A stretch of 64,000 nucleotides of DNA, taken from NCBI GenBank assembly GCA_020633995.1, contig JACKCO010000004.1, positions 186,001 through 250,000 on the forward strand, written 5' to 3'. Within the stretch, counting starts at the first letter, position 1; every line of letters starts with the position of its first letter. Both the position numbers and the translations under genes were made by a program. Source of the DNA: Campylobacterota bacterium. Its GTDB lineage: Bacteria; Babelota; Babeliae; Babelales; RVW-14. The notes under the pieces are model-generated. The model was given only the letters and a program-made list of their open reading frames with translations. It was not told the origin of the DNA and did not search any database. Positions 41,531-49,922 of the stretch are shown in pieces.

Positions 41531-42379
41531 TTAACGACTTTCTTCTTTGACTGCGCTAAAAAAGTCAAAAATGCTTGTTGGTTGTGCTTCTGCCTCTGGC
41601 TCTTCTTCTTTCTTTTTGAAAAGACTATCAAGACCGTCTGAAAGACGCATGCCAAAAGCATTAATGCTTTCTATAACGTCTTCTTTGGTTGGAGGATCTT
41701 CTATGCTGGCCTTGAGATCAGCAAGGCCTTGTTCAAGATCGTCTTTGAGCGCAGTTGCGTCAGCTTTGATTTCTTCTAGTACTTTTTCTCGTTGTGCGGC
41801 AGCTTCTTCAGACTCTTTTTCTTTTTTAATTTTTTCATCGTACTTTTTAAGTATTTCATCTTTAGTTGCTTTACGGGCACCAATTTTATCTGCTTCCTCT
41901 TTAAGTATTTTGTCCTGTTCTTTTCGCAAGTCTATGAGCTCGGATTGGATCTGGCTTGATTTTTTTTTGTATTTCTTTGAGCTGATCTTTTTTTTGCTTT
42001 GATCTGACCATGTTCTGCCCAAATCAGTTTGTTGGTCTTCTTGAGCCTTAATCAAACCTTCTTCAGATGTGATACGCGCTTCAAAGTTCCCTCTTTCCCG
42101 TTCCAGTTTTTTTGAGAGAGGTTCTAGATCTGCTGGTTTAGCCTTGTCTCGGGGGCTTGTTTTTTGTTGGAGCTTCGGGTTTATCTTTGGCGGCGAGCTT
42201 GATCGTTTGGTAGGTTTAGTTTCACCTGGGTCTGTTAGACGAATGCCTTTTTTAAGAAGCTCTCGAGTTGGTGAAGTGCTTCGTTTTGTTGCCTTTGCCG
42301 CGTCTGCAGCCTCACCTGCATACAGGCTATAGTTGCCCAGATTGACGGCAAGTAGAAACAGTAAAATGGCAAAATTCAT
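41531..42379 (-). CDS. exported coiled-coil protein, array member 3
   Basis: 282 residues with AAGGAGAAAAACC before the ATG. Signal peptide (MNFAILLFLLAVNLGNYSLYA), mature start GEAADAAKATKRSTSPT, a Pro/Ser/Lys linker (TKRSSSPPKINPKLQQ), then a coiled coil from about residue 85 to 235 (EQDKILKEEADKIGARKATK). Unlike most of the array it has no membrane helix; the C-terminus is short and acidic-aromatic (FKKKEEEPEAEAQPTSIFDF). The mature N-terminus E-A-A-D-A-x-K recurs in other array members. A possible promoter (TTGTCA-18-TATAGA, minus strand, 42442-42413) lies upstream. Confidence 0.68.
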   Translation of the reverse strand: MNFAILLFLLAVNLGNYSLYAGEAADAAKATKRSTSPTRELLKKGIRLTDPGETKPTKRSSSPPKINPKLQQKTSPRDKAKPADLEPLSKKLERERGNFEARITSEEGLIKAQEDQQTDLGRTWSDQSKKKISSKKYKKKSSQIQSELIDLRKEQDKILKEEADKIGARKATKDEILKKYDEKIKKEKESEEAAAQREKVLEEIKADATALKDDLEQGLADLKASIEDPPTKEDVIESINAFGMRLSDGLDSLFKKKEEEPEAEAQPTSIFDFFSAVKEESR

Positions 42380-42454
42380 GGTTTTTCTCCTTATGAGATA
42401 GAGTACAACAATTCTATAGTTTTAGTGTACTAAAATTGACAAATAGAATTCAAT

Positions 42455-42493
42455 AAAAAAGGTCTCTGCACAACACAATGTCATGCAAAGACC
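42455..42493 (-). terminator. intrinsic terminator after array member 4
   Basis: On the minus strand GGTCTtTGCA pairs with TGCAgAGACC (42493-42461) and is followed by TTTTTT (42460-42455). A second hairpin, TCCAAGC/GCTTGGA at 42504-42529, stands just before it. Confidence 0.65.
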
Positions 42494-42552
42494 CTTTCTG
42501 ACATCCAAGCAAGTTCGTGCTCGCTTGGACATACGCTTATGACTAACTTGGT

Positions 42553-43791
42553 CTAGTCAACCGTTTCCTCATCTAGGTCTTGACGGTAGATTGACTCAAC
42601 GTCACCTTCTACCTCGCTGCCTTCTTCAGTGATGATTTGATCAAAGAGTGCTTCAAGCTGTTTGAGCGCTTCATCGCGAGACTGGTCGTCGGCTTCAAGC
42701 GTAGCTTTTTGCTCTTCTAGTTGTTCTTTTTCTTTGTCACGATCGGCCAGTTCTTCACGCAGGTCACTAAGTTCTTCTTCCAGACGGTCTTTTTCTTCTT
42801 TCAGGTCTTCAAGTTCTTCTTTTTGCTCTGGGGTTGGTGCAAGTGTGTCCTCAATTTCTTTTATTTCACCATCTAGATTAGCGACGGTTTCTTCACGAAT
42901 AGCTATTTCTTCTTTAATTTCGTCATTGCTTGCTGAGCCAATTGCATAGCCAATGCCGATGCCTGCTGCAAGTAAGCCAATGCCAAGGCCGATAGCACCG
43001 CCAATCATAAGCTTTTTCTTGTGACGTTTAACAAATGGTTGTTTTTTACCTTTGACGGCTTCATTTTCTGACTTAATCAGTTGGTCAATAGCTTTGTACT
43101 CTTCAGAGCCTTTGCCAAATTCGTTCTTAGCAGCTTTTAACGCTTCTTTGCTAAACTTTTTGCGAGATTTATCTGATAAGTTTGTATCCTGAAAGGTCCA
43201 TTTTACTATACCTGAGAGGTAGTTTACCTGTTCATCTTTTGTGCTATTTTTAAACTTGTTTACTTCTTCTTGTGCTTGTTCTTGGACTTTTACAAATTCT
43301 ACGCTTGCACGTGGGCCAGGTTGCTCAACGAAAGTTCTTTTAGCCGCTTCTTTTACCACTGCAAGTTCAGCATCCCTTTCTTCTTTTGTTTTTATTACAG
43401 GGAATTGTTGCTCGGGAGTCTTTTTGGGTTCTTTTTCAGGAACTTTAATTACAACGGGCTCAACTTTTGTTCGCTTTGGTAACATTTTTAAAACTTCAGT
43501 TGTTTTTTCAACATCTCGGCCAATTTGCCTTATTCCGGCGGTTACTTTAAGTCCAGGAAGTTCTTCACTTTTTATGGGCTTATCTACTGGGTCGTACATT
43601 TCTTTCGCGTATTTAGTTCCAGGAGTTACTTTTTCTTTTTTCGGTTGATAAAAGCTTGTAGCTCGTTTGGGTTTTGGTTTCCCTTGATCGAGTTTGCCGG
43701 CCTTCAACGCTGAGCTATCAGCGGCCCATGCCTGTCCACTCACGCATGCCAGGACCATAAGACTTATAAAACGTATTGAACGAAGTTTCAT
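42553..43791 (-). CDS. exported coiled-coil membrane protein, array member 4
   Basis: 412 residues; GGGGGAGAAAACTC precedes the ATG. Signal peptide (LRSIRFISLMVLACVSGQAWA), mature start ADSSALKAGKLDQGKPKPKR, a Lys/Pro/Thr-rich linker and a helical domain (QPGPRASVEFVKVQEQAQEE). A basic cluster (FVKRHKKK) leads into a glycine-rich membrane helix at 261-285 (LMIGGAIGLGIGLLAAGIGI). After it comes a coiled coil of about 95 residues (EELEDLKEEKDRLEEELSDL) and an acidic C-terminus. The coiled coil lies after the membrane helix, whereas in most other members it lies before. No known family. Its own terminator follows. Confidence 0.7.
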   Translation of the reverse strand: MKLRSIRFISLMVLACVSGQAWAADSSALKAGKLDQGKPKPKRATSFYQPKKEKVTPGTKYAKEMYDPVDKPIKSEELPGLKVTAGIRQIGRDVEKTTEVLKMLPKRTKVEPVVIKVPEKEPKKTPEQQFPVIKTKEERDAELAVVKEAAKRTFVEQPGPRASVEFVKVQEQAQEEVNKFKNSTKDEQVNYLSGIVKWTFQDTNLSDKSRKKFSKEALKAAKNEFGKGSEEYKAIDQLIKSENEAVKGKKQPFVKRHKKKLMIGGAIGLGIGLLAAGIGIGYAIGSASNDEIKEEIAIREETVANLDGEIKEIEDTLAPTPEQKEELEDLKEEKDRLEEELSDLREELADRDKEKEQLEEQKATLEADDQSRDEALKQLEALFDQIITEEGSEVEGDVESIYRQDLDEETVD

Positions 43792-44021
43792 GAGTTTTCT
43801 CCCCCAAAAACTTTTTTAATCATAATTTTGTAAATATACAGATCTATTTTTACTCAGTGTACGTATGCTCTGGTGTTAAAATCAATAGTTTTGTATATTT
43901 GTAAATTATTAAAAGTTTGATTGGCTTAGTAAAATTGAGGTAGTCACTAAGTCAAAAGGGGGTATTTTTATTATAAAATCTTGAAAAATATCGTTAAAAT
44001 GGTCATCATTAAAAATGACGA

Positions 44022-44065
44022 TGCCGTTAAACTGCCGTTAAATTGTCATTAAATTGCCGTTAACT
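44022..44065 (+). repeat. four 11-bp direct repeats upstream of the fic gene
   Basis: TGCCGTTAAAC, TGCCGTTAAAT, TGTCATTAAAT, TGCCGTTAACT in tandem, ending 16 bp before the chosen ATG. Related CGTTAAA or CATTAAA words occur just upstream (43992-44014). The arrangement looks like an operator with several protein-binding sites. Confidence 0.75.
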
Positions 44066-44081
44066 ACACAAGGTTATGAGT

Positions 44082-45170
44082 ATGTTTAAACCAAACTTTA
44101 CGATTACGCCGCTGCTGGCTAAGGTGCTTATGCGCATCGAAGCTGCCAGAGAAAAGATAGCACATGTTCCCATTACGCCACATGTGTTGGCAGGGCTACG
44201 CTACAGTGCTCGGCTTCAATCAACGCACTACTCAACGGCAATTGAAGGCAATCGGTTAACAAGTGAGCAGGTAGAACGTGTCATAAAAAGGCGTGAGCAT
44301 TTTCCCGGCCGTGAACGTGATGAAGATGAAGTAAAGGGATATTATGTTGCGCTTGATTGGCTTGAACAGCAAATAAAAAAAAGGGTTTCTCTCTCTGATG
44401 ATCTAATCAAAATGGTGCATGCGCTCGTGATGGGAAAAGGGCGTATTCGTGTCAGTCCAACGCCGTATCGTGATGGACAAAATGTTATTCGAGACGGGGC
44501 AACCGGAGGCATTGTGTACTTGCCACCAGAAGCTAGTGATGTAGCTACTTTGATGGGTGAATTAATTGAGTGGGTTGGCAAGCATGATCAAGATCTTGCG
44601 GCACCGCTTGTTGCAGGTATTGTGCATTATCAGTTTGCGACGATTCATCCCTACTCCGACGGCAATGGACGCAGTGCACGTTTGTTGACAACGTTTATGT
44701 TGCATCAAAGTGGTTATGATCTGAAGGGGCTGTTTTGTCTTGAAGAATATTATGCTCGAGATTTGCCTGGATATTACCAGGCCATTAGCATAGGGCCTTC
44801 TCACAACTACTATATTGGCCGTGCTCAAGCTGACATTACCTCGTGGCTTGAGTATTTTTGCACCGGCATGGCGCAAGCGTGTCAAGCAGTGCTTGCCCAA
44901 GCTCAAGTAGTTAAAAGTAAAACATTGCCAGATCAAATGCAAATTATGCGCAGCCTTGACGGTAAACAACGTAAAGCACTAACACTTTTTAGCAAGCAAG
45001 ATGTTATTACATCCAGTGACGTGCAAAAACTTTTCGGATTTAAGGAGCGCAGTGCACGTGCGTTATGCAAACAGTGGCTACAACAAGGTTTTTTAGAGGT
45101 GGTTGATCCATCAAAAAAGGGCAGGTCGTATCGACTTGCCCTTCAGTTTCGTGCAATGTTTGATAACTAA
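44082..45170 (+). CDS. Fic-domain protein (putative AMP transferase), class II with inhibitory motif
   Basis: 362 residues from the ATG at 44082 (AAGG spaced 8 bp; an ATG at 44076 is too close to it). Fic core motif H189-P-Y-S-D-G-N-G-R197, matching H-x-F/Y-x-D/E-G-N-G-R, preceded by FATI. N-terminal inhibitory motif S51-T-A-I-E55-G-N57, the S/T-x-x-x-E-G/N pattern of class II Fic proteins, where Glu blocks ATP binding. A winged-helix-like C-terminus follows (SSDVQKLFGFKERSARALCK). These enzymes usually transfer AMP to a protein Tyr, Thr or Ser. Many have unknown targets; some are self-regulators or toxins. No signal peptide, so it acts inside the bacterium unless secreted by a dedicated system. 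It lies on the opposite strand within the coiled-coil array, with its stop 3 bp from the next gene's stop. Confidence 0.93.
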   Translation: MFKPNFTITPLLAKVLMRIEAAREKIAHVPITPHVLAGLRYSARLQSTHYSTAIEGNRLTSEQVERVIKRREHFPGRERDEDEVKGYYVALDWLEQQIKKRVSLSDDLIKMVHALVMGKGRIRVSPTPYRDGQNVIRDGATGGIVYLPPEASDVATLMGELIEWVGKHDQDLAAPLVAGIVHYQFATIHPYSDGNGRSARLLTTFMLHQSGYDLKGLFCLEEYYARDLPGYYQAISIGPSHNYYIGRAQADITSWLEYFCTGMAQACQAVLAQAQVVKSKTLPDQMQIMRSLDGKQRKALTLFSKQDVITSSDVQKLFGFKERSARALCKQWLQQGFLEVVDPSKKGRSYRLALQFRAMFDN

Positions 45171-45173
45171 GCG

Positions 45174-46112
45174 TTAATCTTGGAAAAAGCCTGATGTATC
45201 AATTTCTTCGCCTTCATCTTCTTCTGCGGCGATGACCGCCGCGGTTGTGGCCGCAGCAATACCAAGACCACCTACAACCAGCCCGATGCCGACTTTACCT
45301 TTTGTGCCTAATTTAGATTTCTTTTTGGTGACGGTTGTCTCTTGCGTAGCTTTTTCTGGATTGAATTGATTTTCAATCGCGCTGAGCCGTTTTTTCAGAT
45401 CTAACTTGTCAGGATCTTGCGTATCTTCGGGCATTTTGTCGTTAAGCATTTTTGCCAAGTTGTAGAGACGTGCTTTTTCTTCAGCTGTTCCACTTGCAGC
45501 TTTTTTAGCGATATCTTCTTCTATGGCTCTGACAATTCCCAAAACTTTGTCGGTTCCAACCAGTGCTGTCGGGTCCATTTTCCCCGGAAGATTTTGGATG
45601 AGTGTGTTAAGCTCTTCGAGTTTTGCATCAGCCGTTTGGGCATTGGCAATTGCAGCTTTTTGCGTATCTATCATGGCGCTGACATTGCCTCCATGAGCTA
45701 GTGGGTTTGCTCCCAAGCCAAACTGTTTTGCAGCAGGGACCAGTTCAGCTGGTTTGACCTCTTGCGTTTGTTCCTCTTGCAGCGTTTTAATTTTTTGTGC
45801 TTCTAGTGGATCTTCACTGGCTAGTTCACCTGCTTTTGTTGCAGCACCTATGCCGCTACCAAGATCAAGCTTGAACGCTCCCACGTCCATGGGTTCGTCT
45901 TTGGTACCAAGTACTTTTTCACGAAGCCGAGCAAAGGCGCCGCCTTCCACCCCTTTTTCTTTTTTAGATGTTTTAAGCTGCGCAGCTTTTGCTTGTTTTG
46001 CTTCTTCTACATCGTCAGCTTTGCTCAGTTTGCCCTCTTTGCTCATTGCTTGCGGGCACAGTAGGCCCAGTGCAAGTGCAAACAGTAATGACAGTATTTT
46101 GTACGGTTTCAT
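45174..46112 (-). CDS. exported membrane protein with acidic tail, array member 5
   Basis: 312 residues; GGGGGGAGCTAATA precedes the ATG. Signal peptide (MKPYKILSLLFALALGLLCP), a Lys/Glu/Ala-rich region (KADDVEEAKQAKAAQLKTSK), a helical middle (NAQTADAKLEELNTLIQNLP), a basic stretch (KKKSKLGTKGK), a Gly/Ala membrane helix at 274-296 (GIGLVVGGLGIAAATTAAVI), and a short, very acidic tail (AAEEDEGEEIDTSGFFQD). The order basic cluster, Gly-rich helix, acidic end is the array signature. It lacks the C-terminal domain of members 6-8. No known family. Its stop faces the fic stop. Confidence 0.68.
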   Translation of the reverse strand: MKPYKILSLLFALALGLLCPQAMSKEGKLSKADDVEEAKQAKAAQLKTSKKEKGVEGGAFARLREKVLGTKDEPMDVGAFKLDLGSGIGAATKAGELASEDPLEAQKIKTLQEEQTQEVKPAELVPAAKQFGLGANPLAHGGNVSAMIDTQKAAIANAQTADAKLEELNTLIQNLPGKMDPTALVGTDKVLGIVRAIEEDIAKKAASGTAEEKARLYNLAKMLNDKMPEDTQDPDKLDLKKRLSAIENQFNPEKATQETTVTKKKSKLGTKGKVGIGLVVGGLGIAAATTAAVIAAEEDEGEEIDTSGFFQD

Positions 46113-46273
46113 TATTAGCTCCCCCCAGAGATTATTACGGTTTCATGGTCCTGGCCTGTGCAAGACCAGGGTTAATCACTTTCAGTTTAAAAAGTATGGG
46201 GGGTAAAATGCAATGGTTTGGGTTGTTTGGTGGGGCGGGTCACGCCAGGCAGCGTGACCCCACATTGTCAAGA

Positions 46274-47530
46274 TTACCGAAATACCACTTCTTGTTCTGA
46301 CTCGGCCTCTTTCTGTTCTTGCATAGCGTTTTCAATCATTGTACGCAAGTACTCGTTATCTTCAAAGGTGATGTTGGCAAAGCCTTCTTGTGTTGCGCTG
46401 TAGGCAACAATGTTGCCAGCGTCATCACGCGTAACGCTGACGGTATAACCATCTGCAGACAGGCGGTTGATGTCGTCTTGCAGCATTTGTTGATACGCAT
46501 CAGTCTCAAGGGTGTAGCCTTCTTCAGCTTTGATCATATCCATTTCTCGCTCAGTTTCGTTACGTGAGCCGCTCTCAACCGCTGCCCAAACGGCTAGGCC
46601 AATGCCACCAGCAACTAGGCCAAGTCCGCCCAACATGACCATGGCACCAACGGTACGTTTTTTCTTTGGGCTCCAGCCCTTGCTGCCAGGTATTGAGCCA
46701 CCAATTTTTTCAAACGTTCTGACGGTCGCTGCTTTGAATCCCTTTTTCTCGCCTGCTGCAACAGCATCAATTTCTTTTTTTGTACCATCTTCTTCTGCTT
46801 CAGAAATGTTTGCTGTTTTAATAATGTTTTTTGCAGCGCCAACATCAAGAACTCCTGGAATCTCAGCTGCTGTTATAGCTCGATTGTTGGGGGAGTTGTT
46901 GTCATCGAGTGCCTTCGTAATTGCAGGGTCTACCAAGCTGTAGGGAGGTGGGGGTACATCATCATCAGGGGGAAGGTCGTAATCTTTTTTCACTTCTGCC
47001 GTTTTCAAGTTGGCTTCTATGTTTTTAGCAGCTTTTTTTTCTAGCTTTTTAAGACGTTTTTTTTCTTCTTTAGTTAATGGTACCTCTTTAACTGGCTGTG
47101 ATAGTATGCTTGCTTTGAGGCGGTTTTGTTGTAGTCTTGCTACTTCTTCAGGAGCGCGCATTTGTACTGGTGGTTCTTTTTCTATTGGTTCAGTTTTTTG
47201 TGACGGTGGCATTGGAAGAGGTCTTAATGGTTGTTGTCCCGTCCCAAATTTTTCTTCTTTAAGAGCTTGTGCGATTTCCATAGCGCCATCACGCTTTTTT
47301 TCTTCAGCCTCTTTGCGTTGAGCGGCTCGTTGTTGCTTTTTTTCCTCATGCTCTTTTGCATCGGCTGGTGTTTTTGTATATTGTGACGGAGGTCTTTGCC
47401 CCATAGCTGCTGCGCCTTTTTCAGCGGCTTTTCGTGCTGCCTTTAGTGCATCTGCGGCCTCACTACACCATGCCTGCTGGCTTAAGCCTAGCAGCAGGCT
47501 GCAAAGTAATAGTGTCTGTTTTTTGTTCAT
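46274..47530 (-). CDS. exported membrane protein with conserved C-terminal domain, array member 6
   Basis: 418 residues from the ATG at 47530 (AAAGGAGC upstream; the ATG at 47536 is too close to it). Signal peptide (MNKKQTLLLCSLLLGLSQQAWC), mature start SEAADALKAARKAAEKGAAA, a Lys/Glu/Pro-rich coiled region, the segment TVRTFEKIGGSIPGSKGW, a basic cluster (PKKKRT), a Gly-rich membrane helix at about 294-317 (MVMLGGLGLVAGGIGLAVWA), then a C-terminal domain. In that domain RNETEREMDMIK, YQQMLQDDINRL, DGYTVSV, AGNIVAYSATQEG and ITFEDNEYL are each shared with members 7 and 8. The domain is about 85 residues, mixed alpha/beta. I do not recognise it. Confidence 0.72.
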   Translation of the reverse strand: MNKKQTLLLCSLLLGLSQQAWCSEAADALKAARKAAEKGAAAMGQRPPSQYTKTPADAKEHEEKKQQRAAQRKEAEEKKRDGAMEIAQALKEEKFGTGQQPLRPLPMPPSQKTEPIEKEPPVQMRAPEEVARLQQNRLKASILSQPVKEVPLTKEEKKRLKKLEKKAAKNIEANLKTAEVKKDYDLPPDDDVPPPPYSLVDPAITKALDDNNSPNNRAITAAEIPGVLDVGAAKNIIKTANISEAEEDGTKKEIDAVAAGEKKGFKAATVRTFEKIGGSIPGSKGWSPKKKRTVGAMVMLGGLGLVAGGIGLAVWAAVESGSRNETEREMDMIKAEEGYTLETDAYQQMLQDDINRLSADGYTVSVTRDDAGNIVAYSATQEGFANITFEDNEYLRTMIENAMQEQKEAESEQEVVFR

Positions 47531-47536
47531 ATACAT

Positions 47537-47890
47537 GCTCCTTTCCTTTCATTTTTTACTATTCTTGTTAACGCTCTGTTCATTGGATACCGGCTCGTGG
47601 GCCACTACTGTCAAAAGTGTTTTGAAATGCTTATTGTTAATTCAAGTACAAAGAGAAGGGGGTCATCCCCGAGGCCCATCGGGGATCTCCTTTGTAAGAA
47701 TCATACAACCTTTACATCATTTATTTCACTTTTAATTTTTTAGATCCCCGATCAAGCCGGGGATGACAAATTTTTTTTCTGCATACAACTTTGTTGGTCG
47801 CAACGCTTTAACTCCCCAGCAGATACTTTCAGCACTCTGGACAAGCGTTGTAGACTTGATCCGGGGTCCATATTTATCAACAAGGTTGAT
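47537..47890. repeat. 354-bp intergenic region with palindromic repeats
   Basis: No gene. Contains ATCCCCGA-N6-TCGGGGAT (47665-47686) and ATCCCCG-N7-CGGGGAT (47744-47764), plus a decayed ATACCGGCTCG half-palindrome near 47586 and a gatccggggtcca phrase near 47860. These match the palindromes seen elsewhere in this part of the window. Confidence 0.75.
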
Positions 47891-49735
47891 TTATTCAAAA
47901 CCTTCCAATATATCGCTCTCAACTATTTCTTTTTTCTCCTCAGCTTCTTTACTCAACGGTTCCTGGCCTACCTCTGTATCTGCCATCTTTGCCATCTCAC
48001 TTTCAACGAGCTGCTCAATGTATTCAACATCAGTAAAGGTAATGGTTGGTGCGTCGTCTTTGGTTGCTACATAGCTGCCAATCATGTCACCATCGGCGTA
48101 ACTAACCTCAACGGTGTAACCATCCTCTTCCAGGCGTTTGATATCATCACGCAGCATGTCTTGGTAGCCCTTGCTTTCAAGCGTGTAGTCGTTGTCCAGT
48201 TTTATCTGGTCCATGTTTTGCTCGGTTTCATTTCGCTCAGACGATTCCATGCTTTGCCACACCAGCAGGCCAATGCCGGCTGCCAGGCCAAGTCCGCCAG
48301 CAATCATCAAGCCACCAAGGATACGTTTTTTCTTTTTCGACATACCTGTTTTGGACTTTGTTGCTGGCAGGGCATTGGCAACATCTTGCGTAGCTGCCAA
48401 TGTTTTTTCGCTCAGGCGTTGAGATTTTCGTGACGTTTTTTTGTCAAGTTGTTCTTCTATTTCTTTGCCAAAATTTTGGTCGAGTTCTTGTGCGTGTTGC
48501 ATAATTTCCTGTTGCGCTGACTTACGCGTTTTCTTGTCCTCTATTTTTTTTGACGCTTCAGATGCTGCCCTGAGCATATCTTTTTGTGCGTCTTGCACAT
48601 CCTCACCTTTACCAATGACGCCATTGAGAACTCTCACCGCGTTAGGTACGCTCTCTGCTGTGTCCATAACCTGTTTGAACAGTGCCATACGGTCAGCGGG
48701 TTGCTCGCCAGCTTTGTCAAGGCCAAAAGCTTTTTGTACTTTTTCCATTAGAACCTTATTTTTGCTTGGGTCAGGTTCGTCAATGATTGATTGCTCAAGG
48801 CGCGCCAGGCCTACGCTGGTGATGGAGTCATTCACTTTCCCCTCAAGTTCTGGGCCGGCTTCTTTTCTTAAAAATTTGGCAAAGGCACCTTGCTCGTCCT
48901 CAGGCATGTCTGGGATTTGTTTTGCGATGGCAATGACCAGCTCTTTTTTGCGTGCAGGATTTTCAGATGCATCAGCCAAGAGTTTGGCTACTTGTTTTTC
49001 TCGCTGGGTGGGATCCTCAATTTTCATGACATCGACTACTTGGGTAGCTGTTGTATCTTGGCCACCCTTGACGACTTCTTTTTTTGTTTTTTCATGTTTT
49101 ACCTCTTCAACTTCAGCCTGTTGTTTTTGTCGCTTACGTTTGACTTGTGGTTCTGCTTTTGGTGGGCCAAAGTCAAATGCTCCAGCATCTTTGAACGGAT
49201 CGGTTTCAAAGCCTGTTTTAAAAAAGGGATCGTCAAGGGGATCTTTTGGTGCTGGCTGAGCTGGTGTTTGTTTTTGAGCGGGAGCTTGTTTAGCTTTAGG
49301 AGTAACGTCTTGGCCTCGTGCTGTAGCTGCTACTTCCTCAGCCCGCTCGCCAATGCTGCCTTCTTGTTTGGCTACGTCGGTTGCTTTGCGTTTGGTTGCT
49401 TCGGCAAACTTTGCTTGTACCTCGCTCTGTTTGAATAGCGAAGGGTCAAGGCCTGCAGCTTGTTTTCGTTCTCTGCCTGCACTTGGTGGTGCTTTTAGTT
49501 TGAATGCATTGAGGTCACCTGCTGTTGGCTGTTGCACGTCTTTGGTGTCTTTAAGTTGGATGACTATTTTTTTTGGTGCTGAGCTGCCATCGTCCTCAGG
49601 AGCCTTGCGTGTTCCAATGGTAGACGACGTTTTGGGTTTAGTTGTTGGGGCCTTGCCTGCTTTAAACTCTGATGGTAGCACACTGCCGTCCATGAGCAGG
49701 TAGATAAGAATGATCAGGTACATAAACTTTTTCAC
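47891..49735 (-). CDS. exported membrane protein with conserved C-terminal domain, array member 7
   Basis: 614 residues from a GTG at 49735 with GAGGAGAAAAGACT upstream. Signal peptide (KKFMYLIILIYLLMDGSVLP), Lys/Pro/Thr/Ala-rich linkers, and a helical middle of about 200 residues resembling member 8, both having a K-K/T-I-x-D-K-K-T-R segment (SKKIEDKKTRKSAQQEIM here). A basic cluster (SKKKKR) leads to a glycine-rich membrane helix at 472-494 (ILGGLMIAGGLGLAAGIGLL). The C-terminal domain follows: RNETEQNMDQIK, YQDMLRDDIKRLEEDGYTVEV, ITFTDVEYIEQL. An acidic end closes it. No known family; probably a paralogue of members 6 and 8. Confidence 0.72.
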   Translation of the reverse strand: MKKFMYLIILIYLLMDGSVLPSEFKAGKAPTTKPKTSSTIGTRKAPEDDGSSAPKKIVIQLKDTKDVQQPTAGDLNAFKLKAPPSAGRERKQAAGLDPSLFKQSEVQAKFAEATKRKATDVAKQEGSIGERAEEVAATARGQDVTPKAKQAPAQKQTPAQPAPKDPLDDPFFKTGFETDPFKDAGAFDFGPPKAEPQVKRKRQKQQAEVEEVKHEKTKKEVVKGGQDTTATQVVDVMKIEDPTQREKQVAKLLADASENPARKKELVIAIAKQIPDMPEDEQGAFAKFLRKEAGPELEGKVNDSITSVGLARLEQSIIDEPDPSKNKVLMEKVQKAFGLDKAGEQPADRMALFKQVMDTAESVPNAVRVLNGVIGKGEDVQDAQKDMLRAASEASKKIEDKKTRKSAQQEIMQHAQELDQNFGKEIEEQLDKKTSRKSQRLSEKTLAATQDVANALPATKSKTGMSKKKKRILGGLMIAGGLGLAAGIGLLVWQSMESSERNETEQNMDQIKLDNDYTLESKGYQDMLRDDIKRLEEDGYTVEVSYADGDMIGSYVATKDDAPTITFTDVEYIEQLVESEMAKMADTEVGQEPLSKEAEEKKEIVESDILEGFE

Positions 49736-49834
49736 AGTCTTTTCTCCTCATTTTGATCGGGTAGAGGTCTTAATCGACCTGAGCCTACTATTTTTGATTT
49801 GTCATGCACAAGACATTGATGAAAGTGCTTTTTT

Positions 49835-49840
49835 TATAAT
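49835..49840 (+). promoter_or_regulatory. candidate -10 box for the AAA/DUF4143 gene
   Basis: Perfect TATAAT, about 80 bp before the ATG at 49923, with no good -35. Transcription from here would include the long inverted repeat at 49857-49910. Confidence 0.35.
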
Positions 49841-49856
49841 AAAATCCTTTATTTTT

Positions 49857-49910
49857 CACAAAACACCTTGTAAATTATAAATATATTCAAAATTTACAAG
49901 GTGTTTTGTG
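49857..49910 (+). promoter_or_regulatory. 20-bp perfect inverted repeat upstream of the AAA/DUF4143 gene
   Basis: Left arm CACAAAACACCTTGTAAATT (49857-49876) and its exact complement (49891-49910), 14-nt AT-rich spacer, ending 12 bp before the ATG. It contains the weak ribosome-binding TGGGG at its end, so folding could block translation; it could equally be an operator for a dimeric regulator. Confidence 0.75.
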
Positions 49911-49922
49911 GGGTTTTTAGTT

